From Slackia equolifaciens (GTDB lineage Bacteria; Actinomycetota; Coriobacteriia; Coriobacteriales; Eggerthellaceae), in NCBI RefSeq assembly GCF_003725995.1, contig NZ_QIBX01000023.1:1-38689 (forward strand): a stretch of 38,689 bases of DNA. Reading direction: 5' to 3'. The translations under genes were made by a program, and so were the position numbers. Below, piece by piece: positions 7,560 through 17,033 of this stretch. How positions within the stretch are numbered: the first letter of the stretch is position 1; every line of letters begins with the position of its first letter. The notes below the pieces were generated by a model. It was not told the origin of the DNA and did not search any database. It saw only the letters and a program-made list of their open reading frames with translations.

Positions 7560-8657
7560 ATGAGATTCAACATCAACAAGAGCGAACTCCTCAATGCACT
7601 GACCATCGTGGCCAAGGGAGCCTCTACGCGCTCGGTTCTTCCTGTGCTTTCAGGCGTATATATCAAAGCAGAGGGAGCAGGCCTGACGCTGCAGACCACC
7701 GACCTTGAGCGATCCATTCGCTATGACGTCATGGCGCTCGTGGAAGAGCCGGGCGAGACGGTTATCCCGGAGAAGCTTCTCCTTGATATCGTGAAGAACC
7801 TTCCCGATGCTGCGGTTGAGTTTAAAACCGACAACGGAAGCGTGGCGGTTTCCTGCGATTCGGCGTCGTATATGCTCAAGACGCTCGACCCGAAGGATTT
7901 CCCCGCTTTCCCCGAAGTGAACGTGAAGAACCGCATCATGGTGCCGTTCTCGGAGTTCTGCAAGATGGTCAAGCGCGTGGCAAAGGTGGTATCGAAGGAC
8001 CAGAGCCGCGTGGTGATGACGGGCGTGCTCATCTCCACCACCGATTCGGGCTTGCGCATGGTCGCCACCGACTCCTACCGCCTGGCGATTTGCGACGTGG
8101 CGGCCCCCGGCGTGGAGGAGGGTTTCGAGGCCATAGTGTCGGGCGCATTCCTTCAGGAGGTGGCGAGCTTGCCCGCCTTGGCGGATTCCATCGAAATCGG
8201 CCTGTCGGAGAACCAGGTGGTGTTCGAATTCCAGAAGATGGTGCTCATCAACCGTCGCATCGAGGGCAGCTTCCCCAACTATCGTCAGCTCATCCCCGAT
8301 AGCTATGTGACCAAGACGTGCTTCACCACGTCTGATCTGATTACGGCGGTGCGCCGCGTAAGCTTGATCAGCGGCCCCACCGAGCCGGTCAAGTTCGATA
8401 TCAACAAGGACGCCAAGAACGCGCTGATCACGAGTATGTCGCAGGATGTGGGCACCGCAGAGGAAATTCTGCCGTGCGAGGTGTCGGGCGATAACGCGCT
8501 GATTGCGTTCAACCATCAGTACGTGCTCGACGGCCTTACCTCGGTGGGCACCTCGCAGGTGTTCCTCGAAACGCAGTCGTCGCTCAAGCCGGGCATTTTC
8601 AAATCGGCTGGTGACGAGAGCTTCCTGTATCTGGTCATGCCGGTGCGCATTTCGTAA
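7560..8657 (+). CDS. dnaN: DNA polymerase III sliding clamp (beta subunit)
   Basis: DnaN forms the ring-shaped processivity clamp that tethers polymerase III and many repair proteins to DNA. The 365-residue protein is the usual length and opens MRFNINKSELLNALTIVAKGAS, with the conserved LPVLSGVYI segment of the first clamp fold. It ends in FLYLVMPVRIS, the family's C-terminal M-P-[VM]-R motif. The ATG follows a GAGGAAGGGAAG ribosome site placed directly after the AT-rich unwinding element. recF begins 10 bases after the stop, so the two are probably one operon. Confidence 0.98.
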   Translation: MRFNINKSELLNALTIVAKGASTRSVLPVLSGVYIKAEGAGLTLQTTDLERSIRYDVMALVEEPGETVIPEKLLLDIVKNLPDAAVEFKTDNGSVAVSCDSASYMLKTLDPKDFPAFPEVNVKNRIMVPFSEFCKMVKRVAKVVSKDQSRVVMTGVLISTTDSGLRMVATDSYRLAICDVAAPGVEEGFEAIVSGAFLQEVASLPALADSIEIGLSENQVVFEFQKMVLINRRIEGSFPNYRQLIPDSYVTKTCFTTSDLITAVRRVSLISGPTEPVKFDINKDAKNALITSMSQDVGTAEEILPCEVSGDNALIAFNHQYVLDGLTSVGTSQVFLETQSSLKPGIFKSAGDESFLYLVMPVRIS

Positions 8658-8667
8658 AGGCGCCGAC

Positions 8668-9852
8668 GTGGCCGAAGAGGAGAGAATTTCGGAAGCGCAA
8701 GACGCGTCGGGCGCGGGTGGCGAGGCGTTCTCGTCGGACCTGCGCATCCGCGAGCTGCGATTCGATGAATTTAGAAGCTACGAACGATTTGAGCTCGGCG
8801 ACGTGGGCGACCTCACGGTGTTCGTTGGACCCAACGCATCGGGCAAGACCAATGCGGTCGAAGGCATTCAGCTTTTGACCGCATTCGGATCGTTTCGCGG
8901 CGCCAAATCCAAGGAGCTTATCCGCTGGGGAGCCGACCAGGCGGTGCTTCGCGCGAGGATTCTGTCCGACACGCGCGATTTAGACGTGCGTCACGTACTG
9001 CAGCCGGGGCATAGGAGCTGCCTGCTCAACGGCAAACGAAAGACGGTCCAGGATATGCAGGGCGTGCTGCCTTCGGTCACGTTCTCGCCCGACGATTTGG
9101 TGCTGGTGAAAGGCGCGCAGACGCACCGCCGCGCAGCGCTCGACCTTTTGGGCTGCCAGCTTTCGCGCAGCCATCGCATTCTGAAGCGGGACTACGAACG
9201 CATCGTGCGGCACAAGAACGCTCTTTTGCGCGATGGGGCCGACACCCTTTTGCTGATGAGCGTCGACGACATGATGGCGGTTCCGGCGGTGCAGCTGTAT
9301 CTGTATCGTTCGGCGCTGTTCCGCAATCTTTCCGCCCGCATCGCCCGCGCCTACGCTTCCATCACGCGGGGCGAAGAGCGGGTGGAGATGGGATACGTGC
9401 CTTCATGGGAGGATGAGTCGGTCAAACAGGCCGCCTCTTGGGCGCCCATGAGATTCGAGTACGACAAGGCGCAGGCGCTCGAGGCGTTTGCCCAGGCGCT
9501 CGAGGCCAGGCGCGCCGAAGAGGCGGCGCGCAAGCGGGCGTGCGTGGGGCCGCATGCTGATCGCATCGAGTTTTTCATCGATGGTCGAAACGCCGCGATG
9601 TACGCATCGCAGGGCCAGCAGCGTTCGCTCGTGCTAGCATGGAAAATCGCCGAGGTGGGATTGGTGCGCGAGATGGCGGGGGTGAGCCCCGTATTGCTGC
9701 TGGATGACGTGATGAGCGAGCTCGACGCCTCGCGCCGCCATGCGCTGGTGAGCCTGCTGCGCCAGGATATCCAGACGTTTATCACCACCACCGAGACCGC
9801 GTTTTTCGAGGACGATATCATGGAGCGCGCGAACGTGGTTCGATTGGGGTAG
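8668..9852 (+). CDS. recF: DNA replication/repair protein RecF
   Basis: RecF is an SMC-like ATPase that, with RecO and RecR, loads RecA at gapped DNA. The 394-residue protein has Walker A GPNASGKT (54-61) in an ABC-ATPase head, the signature GQQRSLVLAWKIAE near the C-terminus, and Walker B PVLLLDDVMSELD. The start is GTG at 8668, with AAAGG upstream; the frame extends farther into dnaN but those codons are dnaN in another frame. The N-terminal 24 residues before LRIRELRF are longer than in many RecF proteins, so an internal start is possible, though none has a better ribosome site. Confidence 0.97.
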   Translation: MAEEERISEAQDASGAGGEAFSSDLRIRELRFDEFRSYERFELGDVGDLTVFVGPNASGKTNAVEGIQLLTAFGSFRGAKSKELIRWGADQAVLRARILSDTRDLDVRHVLQPGHRSCLLNGKRKTVQDMQGVLPSVTFSPDDLVLVKGAQTHRRAALDLLGCQLSRSHRILKRDYERIVRHKNALLRDGADTLLLMSVDDMMAVPAVQLYLYRSALFRNLSARIARAYASITRGEERVEMGYVPSWEDESVKQAASWAPMRFEYDKAQALEAFAQALEARRAEEAARKRACVGPHADRIEFFIDGRNAAMYASQGQQRSLVLAWKIAEVGLVREMAGVSPVLLLDDVMSELDASRRHALVSLLRQDIQTFITTTETAFFEDDIMERANVVRLG

Positions 9853-9868
9853 CCCGAGGAGGTGCCGC

Positions 9869-10444
9869 ATGTCCAACAGGATGATGCCGTTTTCGTCGGC
9901 TTTGGGCCGGTCGCTGCGCCAGGCGGCCGAAAGCGACGTGCTTGCTGCCAAGGCCGCCCGCGCCAACAGGGTTAAGCAAATGTGGCGCTCGGTGGTAGAA
10001 ATTTGCTGCCGCCCCAACGCCCAGGCGTTTCTCGATCACACCAATTCCGTGTACATCATCCGCGAGGGCGAAGGCGACACCCGGCGCAAGGTTCTCATCG
10101 TGTACGTGGACGAAAGCATCTTTGCGGCCGAGCTGAACGCGCGGCGCGAAATGATTAAGCTCAAGCTTCTCGAGCGTTTTGGCGAGGAAATATCCGAGTT
10201 CCGCATCCTTATCTCGCGCGGGAAGTACAAGGAGAACCATCCGTATCGTGAAAAAACGCTCGATTATCTGCCTCCTACGCCTGAGCGGCGCCCTCTTCCC
10301 CCTGAGGAGGTGGAAAGCATTCGCGAGCGTGCCGAGGCTATCGAAGACAAACGCATGCGTGAGGCGCTGTTAAAAGCGATGATTTCAGGCCTCGAGCGTA
10401 AATCCGAAGAAGATGACGAAAACGAGCAAAATCGCCGCTCCTAG
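9869..10444 (+). CDS. dciA: DciA-like replicative helicase loader (DUF721)
   Basis: DciA, formerly DUF721, is the ancestral loader that helps place DnaB helicase at the origin in bacteria lacking DnaC/DnaI. The 191-residue product has the DUF721 core at about 20-120: a helical start with RVKQMWRSVVE, then VLIVYVDESIFAAELNARREMIKLKLLERFGE, with the family's hydrophobic-strand/helix pattern (compare 'VDSSAWAQELSFLKPELL' in relatives). The C-terminal third is charged and probably disordered. The start follows a GAGGAGGTG ribosome site, 16 bases after recF. The recF-dciA-gyrB order is the standard actinobacterial arrangement and supports the call. Confidence 0.9.
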   Translation: MSNRMMPFSSALGRSLRQAAESDVLAAKAARANRVKQMWRSVVEICCRPNAQAFLDHTNSVYIIREGEGDTRRKVLIVYVDESIFAAELNARREMIKLKLLERFGEEISEFRILISRGKYKENHPYREKTLDYLPPTPERRPLPPEEVESIRERAEAIEDKRMREALLKAMISGLERKSEEDDENEQNRRS

Positions 10445-10500
10445 AGGCTTGTGGAGGTTTATGAGATACAAGCCGGGGGCGCGTATGGAACCCCATGTTT

Positions 10501-10510
10501 CTGATACAAT
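10501..10510 (+). promoter_or_regulatory. Possible extended -10 of gyrB
   Basis: CTGATACAAT (10501-10510) gives TGA preceding TACAAT, an extended -10 pattern, in the 253-base gap before gyrB. No good -35 is seen. gyrB may also be read through from the dnaN operon. Confidence 0.4.
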
Positions 10511-10634
10511 TAGAAAGTTCGCGCAAACGCGTTCAGAACTGCCGCCCGCAACGCGATTCGAGAGCTGTTCGAGCCTCGAAAATCGCATCGTTCATATCGG
10601 TTTTCAACCGACTGAAGCTGCGCAACGGAGGCGG

Positions 10635-10650
10635 TGTTTCACGTGAAAAC
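10635..10650. promoter_or_regulatory. Second parS-like site, in the gyrB leader
   Basis: TGTTTCACGTGAAAAC matches the parS consensus at 14 of 16 bases, with a perfect 12-base core TTTCACGTGAAA. It lies 48 bases before gyrB and 10.3 kb from the perfect parS at 342-357. Multiple parS near the origin are the rule, so it may bind ParB weakly. Confidence 0.65.
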
Positions 10651-10694
10651 CCATACCGGCGCATCGGCGTCGGTCGAGTGGAAGAAGGGGGTAA

Positions 10695-12647
<1,953 letters not shown>

Positions 12648-12677
12648 GGTTCCGTCGTTCTGGCGAACCAGAAACGG

Positions 12678-12790
12678 GCGGGAGCAGGGGAGAGGCTCCA
12701 TGCTCAAACAGTCCTGGCTCGCACGAAAGCCACATTGAGTGGCTTTCGGCTCGTGCGGAACTGCGCGTGGAACCTCTCCCCTGTTCCCGC
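12678..12790. repeat. Large nested hairpin between gyrB and gyrA
   Basis: Outer arms of 23 bases (12678-12700 and 12768-12790) match at 21 positions; one of the two mismatches becomes a G-U pair in the plus-strand RNA. Inside them CGAAAGCCAC (12724-12733) pairs with GTGGCTTTCG (12739-12748) around loop ATTGA, and CGCAC/GTGCG (12720-12724, 12753-12757) can extend it across a bulge. There is no U tract, so a simple terminator is unlikely. It could set the gyrB:gyrA ratio through RNA processing or be a REP-like mobile repeat. Confidence 0.8.
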
Positions 12791-12847
12791 TCACGACTAT
12801 TTTGGCAACCGCAAGGCTGCTTTGGTAGGTAGAAAGATAGGAGTAAC

Positions 12848-15445
12848 GTGGCTGACAACACAACCATTGAGGCGGCGGAAACCGGCGCGGCCGGCATTCA
12901 AGCCGCCGAGCTGGGACGCGAGATGCGCACGTCGTTCCTCGAGTATTCGATGAGCGTCATCATGTCGCGCGCGTTGCCCGATGTGCGCGACGGTTTGAAG
13001 CCGGTGCATCGCCGTATTCTGTACGCGATGTACGACAGCGGCATCACGCCCAGCCGCCCGCACAGCAAATCCGCCCGTACCGTGGGCGACGTGATTGGCA
13101 AGTACCATCCGCACGGCGATTTCGCGGTGTACGACACCATGGTGCGCCTTGCCCAGGACTTCTCCATGCGCGTGCCGTTGGTGGACGGCCATGGCAACTT
13201 CGGTAGCATCGACGGCGACAGCGCCGCCGCCATGCGTTACACCGAGGCCCGCCTGGCCAAACCCGCCATGGAGCTTTTGCGCGACTTGGAGAAAGAGACG
13301 GTCGACTGGCGTCCTAACTACGATGAAAGCCTGCAGGAGCCCGAGGTTTTGCCGGCTCGTTTCCCCAACCTGCTGGTGAACGGCTCCAACGGTATCGCCG
13401 TAGGCATGGCTACCAATATTCCGCCGCACAACCTGGGCGAGACCATCGATGCCGTGTGTGTGATGCTCGACAACCCCGATGCAACCACCGAGGAAATCAT
13501 GACGGTGCTCCCTGGCCCCGACTTTCCTACCGGCGGCATCATCATGGGTCGCAAGGGAATTATAGACGCGTATGAAACGGGTCGCGGCAGCCTGACCATT
13601 CGAGCAAAGTGCAAGGTGGAAGAGGGCAAGAACGGCAAGAGCTCCATCGTGGTGACCGAGATTCCTTATCAGGTCAACCGCACCAACCTGATGACCAAGC
13701 TGGGCGAGCTCATCCGCGAGAAGAAGCTGCCCGAGATTGCCAACGTGCATGACGGCGCCGATCGCAACAGCCCCGTGGACATCATCATCGAGCTCAAGCA
13801 GAACGCCATTCCGCAGGTGGTTCTCAACAAGCTTTACAAGCACACGCAGCTTCAGGTGGGCTGGGGCGTTAACATGCTCGCCCTGGTGGACGGCGTGCCT
13901 CACACGCTCTCGCTCAAGGAGATGCTGTTCCACTACATCAAGCACCAGGAAGACGTGGTAACTCGTCGCACGCGCTTCGACCTGCGCAAGGCCGAGGAGC
14001 GCGCCCATATCCTGGAAGGCCTGCTCGTCGCCCTTGACCACATCGATGAGGTTATCGCCATCATTCGCGGTTCCCAGACCGACAAAGAGGCTGCCGCCAA
14101 GTTGATGGAGCGCTTCGGGCTTTCCGAGGCGCAGACCTCCGCTATCCTCGAGATGCGCCTGCGCCGCCTGACCGGCTTGGAGCGTCACAAGATCGAGGAA
14201 GAACTGGCCGAGCTCAAGGAGAAGATCGACTACTATAAGCGCATTCTCGCCGACCCGGAGCTCCTGCGCCAGGTCATCAAGGAAGAGCTGCAAGAGATCA
14301 AGCAGAAGTACAACACCCCGCGCCGTACCCGCATCTCCGGCCAGGCCAAAGACCTCGACGTCGAGGACCTCATCGCCGAAGAGGACATGGTGGTCACGGT
14401 GACCAAGGCGGGTTATGTCAAGCGTCTGCCGGTGGACACGTATCGCCAGCAAAAACGCGGCGGCAAGGGCATGCAGGGCGTTAACCTGAAGGACAACGAC
14501 TTCGTTGAGCACCTGTTCGTGGCGTCCACGCATAGCTATATGCTGTTCTTCAGCACGCGCGGCAAGGTGTATCGCCTGAAGGTGTACGAGCTGCCCGAGG
14601 CAAGCCGCCATGCACGCGGCACCGCCATCGTTAACCTGTTGCCGCTCGAGCCCGGCGAGACCATCAGCGCCATTATCGCCACGAAGGACTTCCCCGAGGA
14701 CGAGTACCTGATGTTCGGTACCGAGCAGGGCATGGTGAAGAAGACCTCCATGAGCCTGTACGACCGCTCGCGCCGCGACGGGTTGATCGCCATCAACCTC
14801 AAAGAGGGTGACAGCCTGATCGCCGTGCGTCGTGTGAAGCCCGGCGAGAAAGTGGTGATGGTGTCAAGCGCCGGCAAGGCCATCATGTGGGAAGAATCTG
14901 AGACCCGCGCAATGGGTCGCGACACCATGGGCGTGCGCGGCATGACGGTGCCTGCGGGTGTGAGCGTATTGGGCATGGAAATCGCGCGCCCCGGCACCGA
15001 GCTTTTCGTAATCACCGAGAAGGGCTACGGCAAGCGCACTCCGATGAGCGAATATCCTACCCACCACCGCGGCGGCCAGGGCGTGTTTACCATCACGATG
15101 ACCCAGAAGAAGGGTCTGCTTACCGGTATGAAGGTGGTCGAGCCCGCTGACGAGCTGATGATCATCTCCGAGGACGGCGTGGTTATCCGCACCTCCGTCG
15201 AGGACATCAGCCAGCTGGGCCGTTCTACGCAGGGCGTGCACGTGATGAACGTTGCCGAAGGGGACAAGGTGTGCGCCGTTGCCATTGCCACCGAGGGCTC
15301 TAAGCGCAAAGAAGGCGACTTCGTTGATGACGAGTCGATTGAGGCCGGTGCCGATTCCGACGTAACCGATGACGGTTTGGAGCAGGAAGCGCCGGCGGTC
15401 GATTTCGACGATGACATCGATGACGAGGAAGATGGCGAAGAATAG
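12848..15445 (+). CDS. gyrA: DNA gyrase subunit A
   Basis: GyrA breaks and rejoins DNA and wraps it. The 865-residue protein carries the winged-helix breakage domain, with catalytic Tyr131 in MRYTEARL (E. coli Tyr122), and the C-terminal beta-pinwheel with GyrA box QKRGGKG, a one-residue variant of QRRGGKG. The quinolone pocket reads [10 protein letters not shown]: Phe92 replaces the Ser of E. coli position 83, while the Asp of position 87 (here Asp96) is kept. Phe92 is encoded by TTC at 13121-13123. The last ~40 residues are very acidic ([12 protein letters not shown]), as seen in some gyrases. GTG start at 12848 follows ATAGGAG. Confidence 0.98.
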   Translation: MADNTTIEAAETGAAGIQAAELGREMRTSFLEYSMSVIMSRALPDVRDGLKPVHRRILYAMYDSGITPSRPHSKSARTVGDVIGKYHPHGDFAVYDTMVRLAQDFSMRVPLVDGHGNFGSIDGDSAAAMRYTEARLAKPAMELLRDLEKETVDWRPNYDESLQEPEVLPARFPNLLVNGSNGIAVGMATNIPPHNLGETIDAVCVMLDNPDATTEEIMTVLPGPDFPTGGIIMGRKGIIDAYETGRGSLTIRAKCKVEEGKNGKSSIVVTEIPYQVNRTNLMTKLGELIREKKLPEIANVHDGADRNSPVDIIIELKQNAIPQVVLNKLYKHTQLQVGWGVNMLALVDGVPHTLSLKEMLFHYIKHQEDVVTRRTRFDLRKAEERAHILEGLLVALDHIDEVIAIIRGSQTDKEAAAKLMERFGLSEAQTSAILEMRLRRLTGLERHKIEEELAELKEKIDYYKRILADPELLRQVIKEELQEIKQKYNTPRRTRISGQAKDLDVEDLIAEEDMVVTVTKAGYVKRLPVDTYRQQKRGGKGMQGVNLKDNDFVEHLFVASTHSYMLFFSTRGKVYRLKVYELPEASRHARGTAIVNLLPLEPGETISAIIATKDFPEDEYLMFGTEQGMVKKTSMSLYDRSRRDGLIAINLKEGDSLIAVRRVKPGEKVVMVSSAGKAIMWEESETRAMGRDTMGVRGMTVPAGVSVLGMEIARPGTELFVITEKGYGKRTPMSEYPTHHRGGQGVFTITMTQKKGLLTGMKVVEPADELMIISEDGVVIRTSVEDISQLGRSTQGVHVMNVAEGDKVCAVAIATEGSKRKEGDFVDDESIEAGADSDVTDDGLEQEAPAVDFDDDIDDEEDGEE

Positions 15446-15507
15446 GACTGTCTAACCGCAGCTGAGCGCGGCTAAGCGTCTGGGAGCCCGATGCCGCTCA
15501 CGATGAG

Positions 15508-15537
15508 GGCCCGAATTCGAAAGAGTTCGGGCCTTTT
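15508..15537 (+). terminator. gyrA terminator
   Basis: GGCCCGAA (15508-15515) and TTCGGGCC (15526-15533) form a perfect 8-base stem over a ten-base loop, followed by TTTT. It lies about 60 bases after the gyrA stop and closes the dnaA-gyrA region. Confidence 0.9.
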
Positions 15538-15587
15538 GCGTGCGTCGATCGATGTGGCGTAGGGTATAGGATGGTGCGCTTGAGTCC

Positions 15588-15593
15588 TATAAT
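15588..15593 (+). promoter_or_regulatory. Promoter -10 of the Fic-like gene
   Basis: A perfect TATAAT lies 42 bases before the next gene. The -35 region is not recognisable. Confidence 0.5.
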
Positions 15594-15634
15594 AAGGTGC
15601 GTCGAGTGAGAGATGCTACAAGGAGGGGGATAGC

Positions 15635-16855
15635 ATGTTCACGCCCGAGCCGCTAAAAGGCCGCGCTTTTTTCGTGTCGCCCGAGACGCAGGCGCGCACG
15701 GCGCGAGCCGAACGCATGTTCGTACGCATGGAAAGCAAGGCGCAGGAAGGCGCTATGGGGGTAGCCTTGCGACGGGCGCTCGCTCGGCTCGAGGCCGTAT
15801 CCACCATCCGCATCGAGGGCAAGCGGCCGCGCGTGAAGGCGATACTCTTTCTCGAGTCGGTTCTCGATGAACGCACCGCACTGACCGACGAGAAGCTCCA
15901 ATCGACCGACGCGTTCGATTTCGAAGGGGCGAATGACCGCGAAGTGGCGGTTGAGGTGGTTCGCTATGTTCAGGCGCTGGAGCATATCTATAGAGGCGAC
16001 GGCGCCAGGCCTTTCGGTGTGGAGGAATTGCTGGATATCCATTCAATCGTTCTCCATGGAAAGCCAGCGAACGAGACTGGCTCCACGCTTCGTCGAAGCC
16101 CGTTTCGCCTGGATTCGGAAGTGGGGGCGAAAGCGTATGCGCCGCCGAGCCCTCAACGCATCCCTGCGCTTGTCGAAGATTTATGCATGTTCATAAATCG
16201 CCAGGAATACGCCCCTACCGCCCAGTCGGCCATCGCGCATTTTCAATTCGAAAGCATCAAGCCGTTCAAATCGGGGATGGATAAAACGGGACGGCTTATG
16301 TGTCATGCCGTATTTCACCGCCAGGGCCTTGCCCGCTCCATCATCGCCCCCATCGGGTTGGAGCCCGCGATAGATACAAAGAGCCATGCCGAGCTTCTGA
16401 TGCCGTATCATTTCGGCAAGAGCGTAGATGGGCAGAACCTTGGAAAGCACCTAAACAGGTGGATCGAGTTCTGCGCATGGTCTGAGGAGGTCTCCATCCG
16501 TACGGCCGATGCCTTTTTAGATGCCATGCTCAGGCTGAAAGACGCCTGGTACGAGGAACTTGGCCGTCCAAACAAGGGGTCGGCCGCCATGGCGTTAATC
16601 ACGCTTTTGCCTGGTGTGCCCGTGCTTACGGCAAGCCAGGCGGCGCGTTTGTCCGGGAAAAGCGTGACCGCCGTGCATGATGCGTTCGCGCGCCTTGAGG
16701 CTGCGGGCATCGTCGAGGTGGTTGAAACGTCGCAGCGAAACCGCGTGTTCTCCGCCCCTCGCGCCGTGACCCTTTTCGAGGAGCTTGTGAACAAGTTGGT
16801 TCCTAATGACCCCGTGGCGCGAAACTCGTTCGTTCCGAGTTTTTTCATTTCCTGA
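15635..16855 (+). CDS. Fic-fold protein with degenerate active site
   Basis: Fic proteins usually transfer AMP from ATP to target proteins through HPFx[D/E]GNGRxxR. This 406-residue protein has Fic architecture: N-terminal inhibitory-type motif TIRIEG (57-62; pattern [S/T]xxxE[G/N]), a Fic core with HSIVLHG (136-142) and the expected GxxRRSPF-like loop, and a C-terminal winged helix (about 325-380, LTASQAARLSGKSVTAVHDAFARLEAAGIV). The catalytic loop, however, reads KPFKSGMDKTGR (209-220): the catalytic His is Lys, the acidic Mg ligand is Ser and the Asn and first Arg are lost, while KPF, G and TGR remain. It is thus likely inactive as an AMP transferase and may act as a DNA-binding regulator. 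ATG with a GGAGGGGG site at proper spacing. Confidence 0.88.
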   Translation: MFTPEPLKGRAFFVSPETQARTARAERMFVRMESKAQEGAMGVALRRALARLEAVSTIRIEGKRPRVKAILFLESVLDERTALTDEKLQSTDAFDFEGANDREVAVEVVRYVQALEHIYRGDGARPFGVEELLDIHSIVLHGKPANETGSTLRRSPFRLDSEVGAKAYAPPSPQRIPALVEDLCMFINRQEYAPTAQSAIAHFQFESIKPFKSGMDKTGRLMCHAVFHRQGLARSIIAPIGLEPAIDTKSHAELLMPYHFGKSVDGQNLGKHLNRWIEFCAWSEEVSIRTADAFLDAMLRLKDAWYEELGRPNKGSAAMALITLLPGVPVLTASQAARLSGKSVTAVHDAFARLEAAGIVEVVETSQRNRVFSAPRAVTLFEELVNKLVPNDPVARNSFVPSFFIS

Positions 16856-16873
16856 AAATTGTCCTCAACATAT

Positions 16874-16906
16874 CCCCTCCTCTTTATACTGCATGGTAAG
16901 GAGGGG
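16874..16906 (+). promoter_or_regulatory. Promoter/operator region of the oxidoreductase operon
   Basis: CCCCTCCT (16874-16881) and AGGAGGGG (16899-16906) form an inverted repeat that brackets a -10-like TATACT (16885-16890). A regulator binding the arms would cover the promoter. The nearest -35-like TTGTCC (16859-16864) is 20 bases away, longer than ideal. Confidence 0.45.
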
Positions 16907-17033
16907 GAAGAAAAGCGCAGTTCAGCGCTTAGTTTTCTATGCCTTTTCCCTCTTTGATCCTTACTGGAAGCTGCAGATTCCAGTTTGCTGTTTTGCTCGA
17001 TGGAGCTCAACTCTTGAGACAAGGAGGCAAGAC

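Noticed and set aside
12797-14611. 604-codon minus-strand frame opposite gyrA
   Set aside because: An antisense shadow of a GC-rich real gene; histidine/valine-rich, no domain, no ribosome site.
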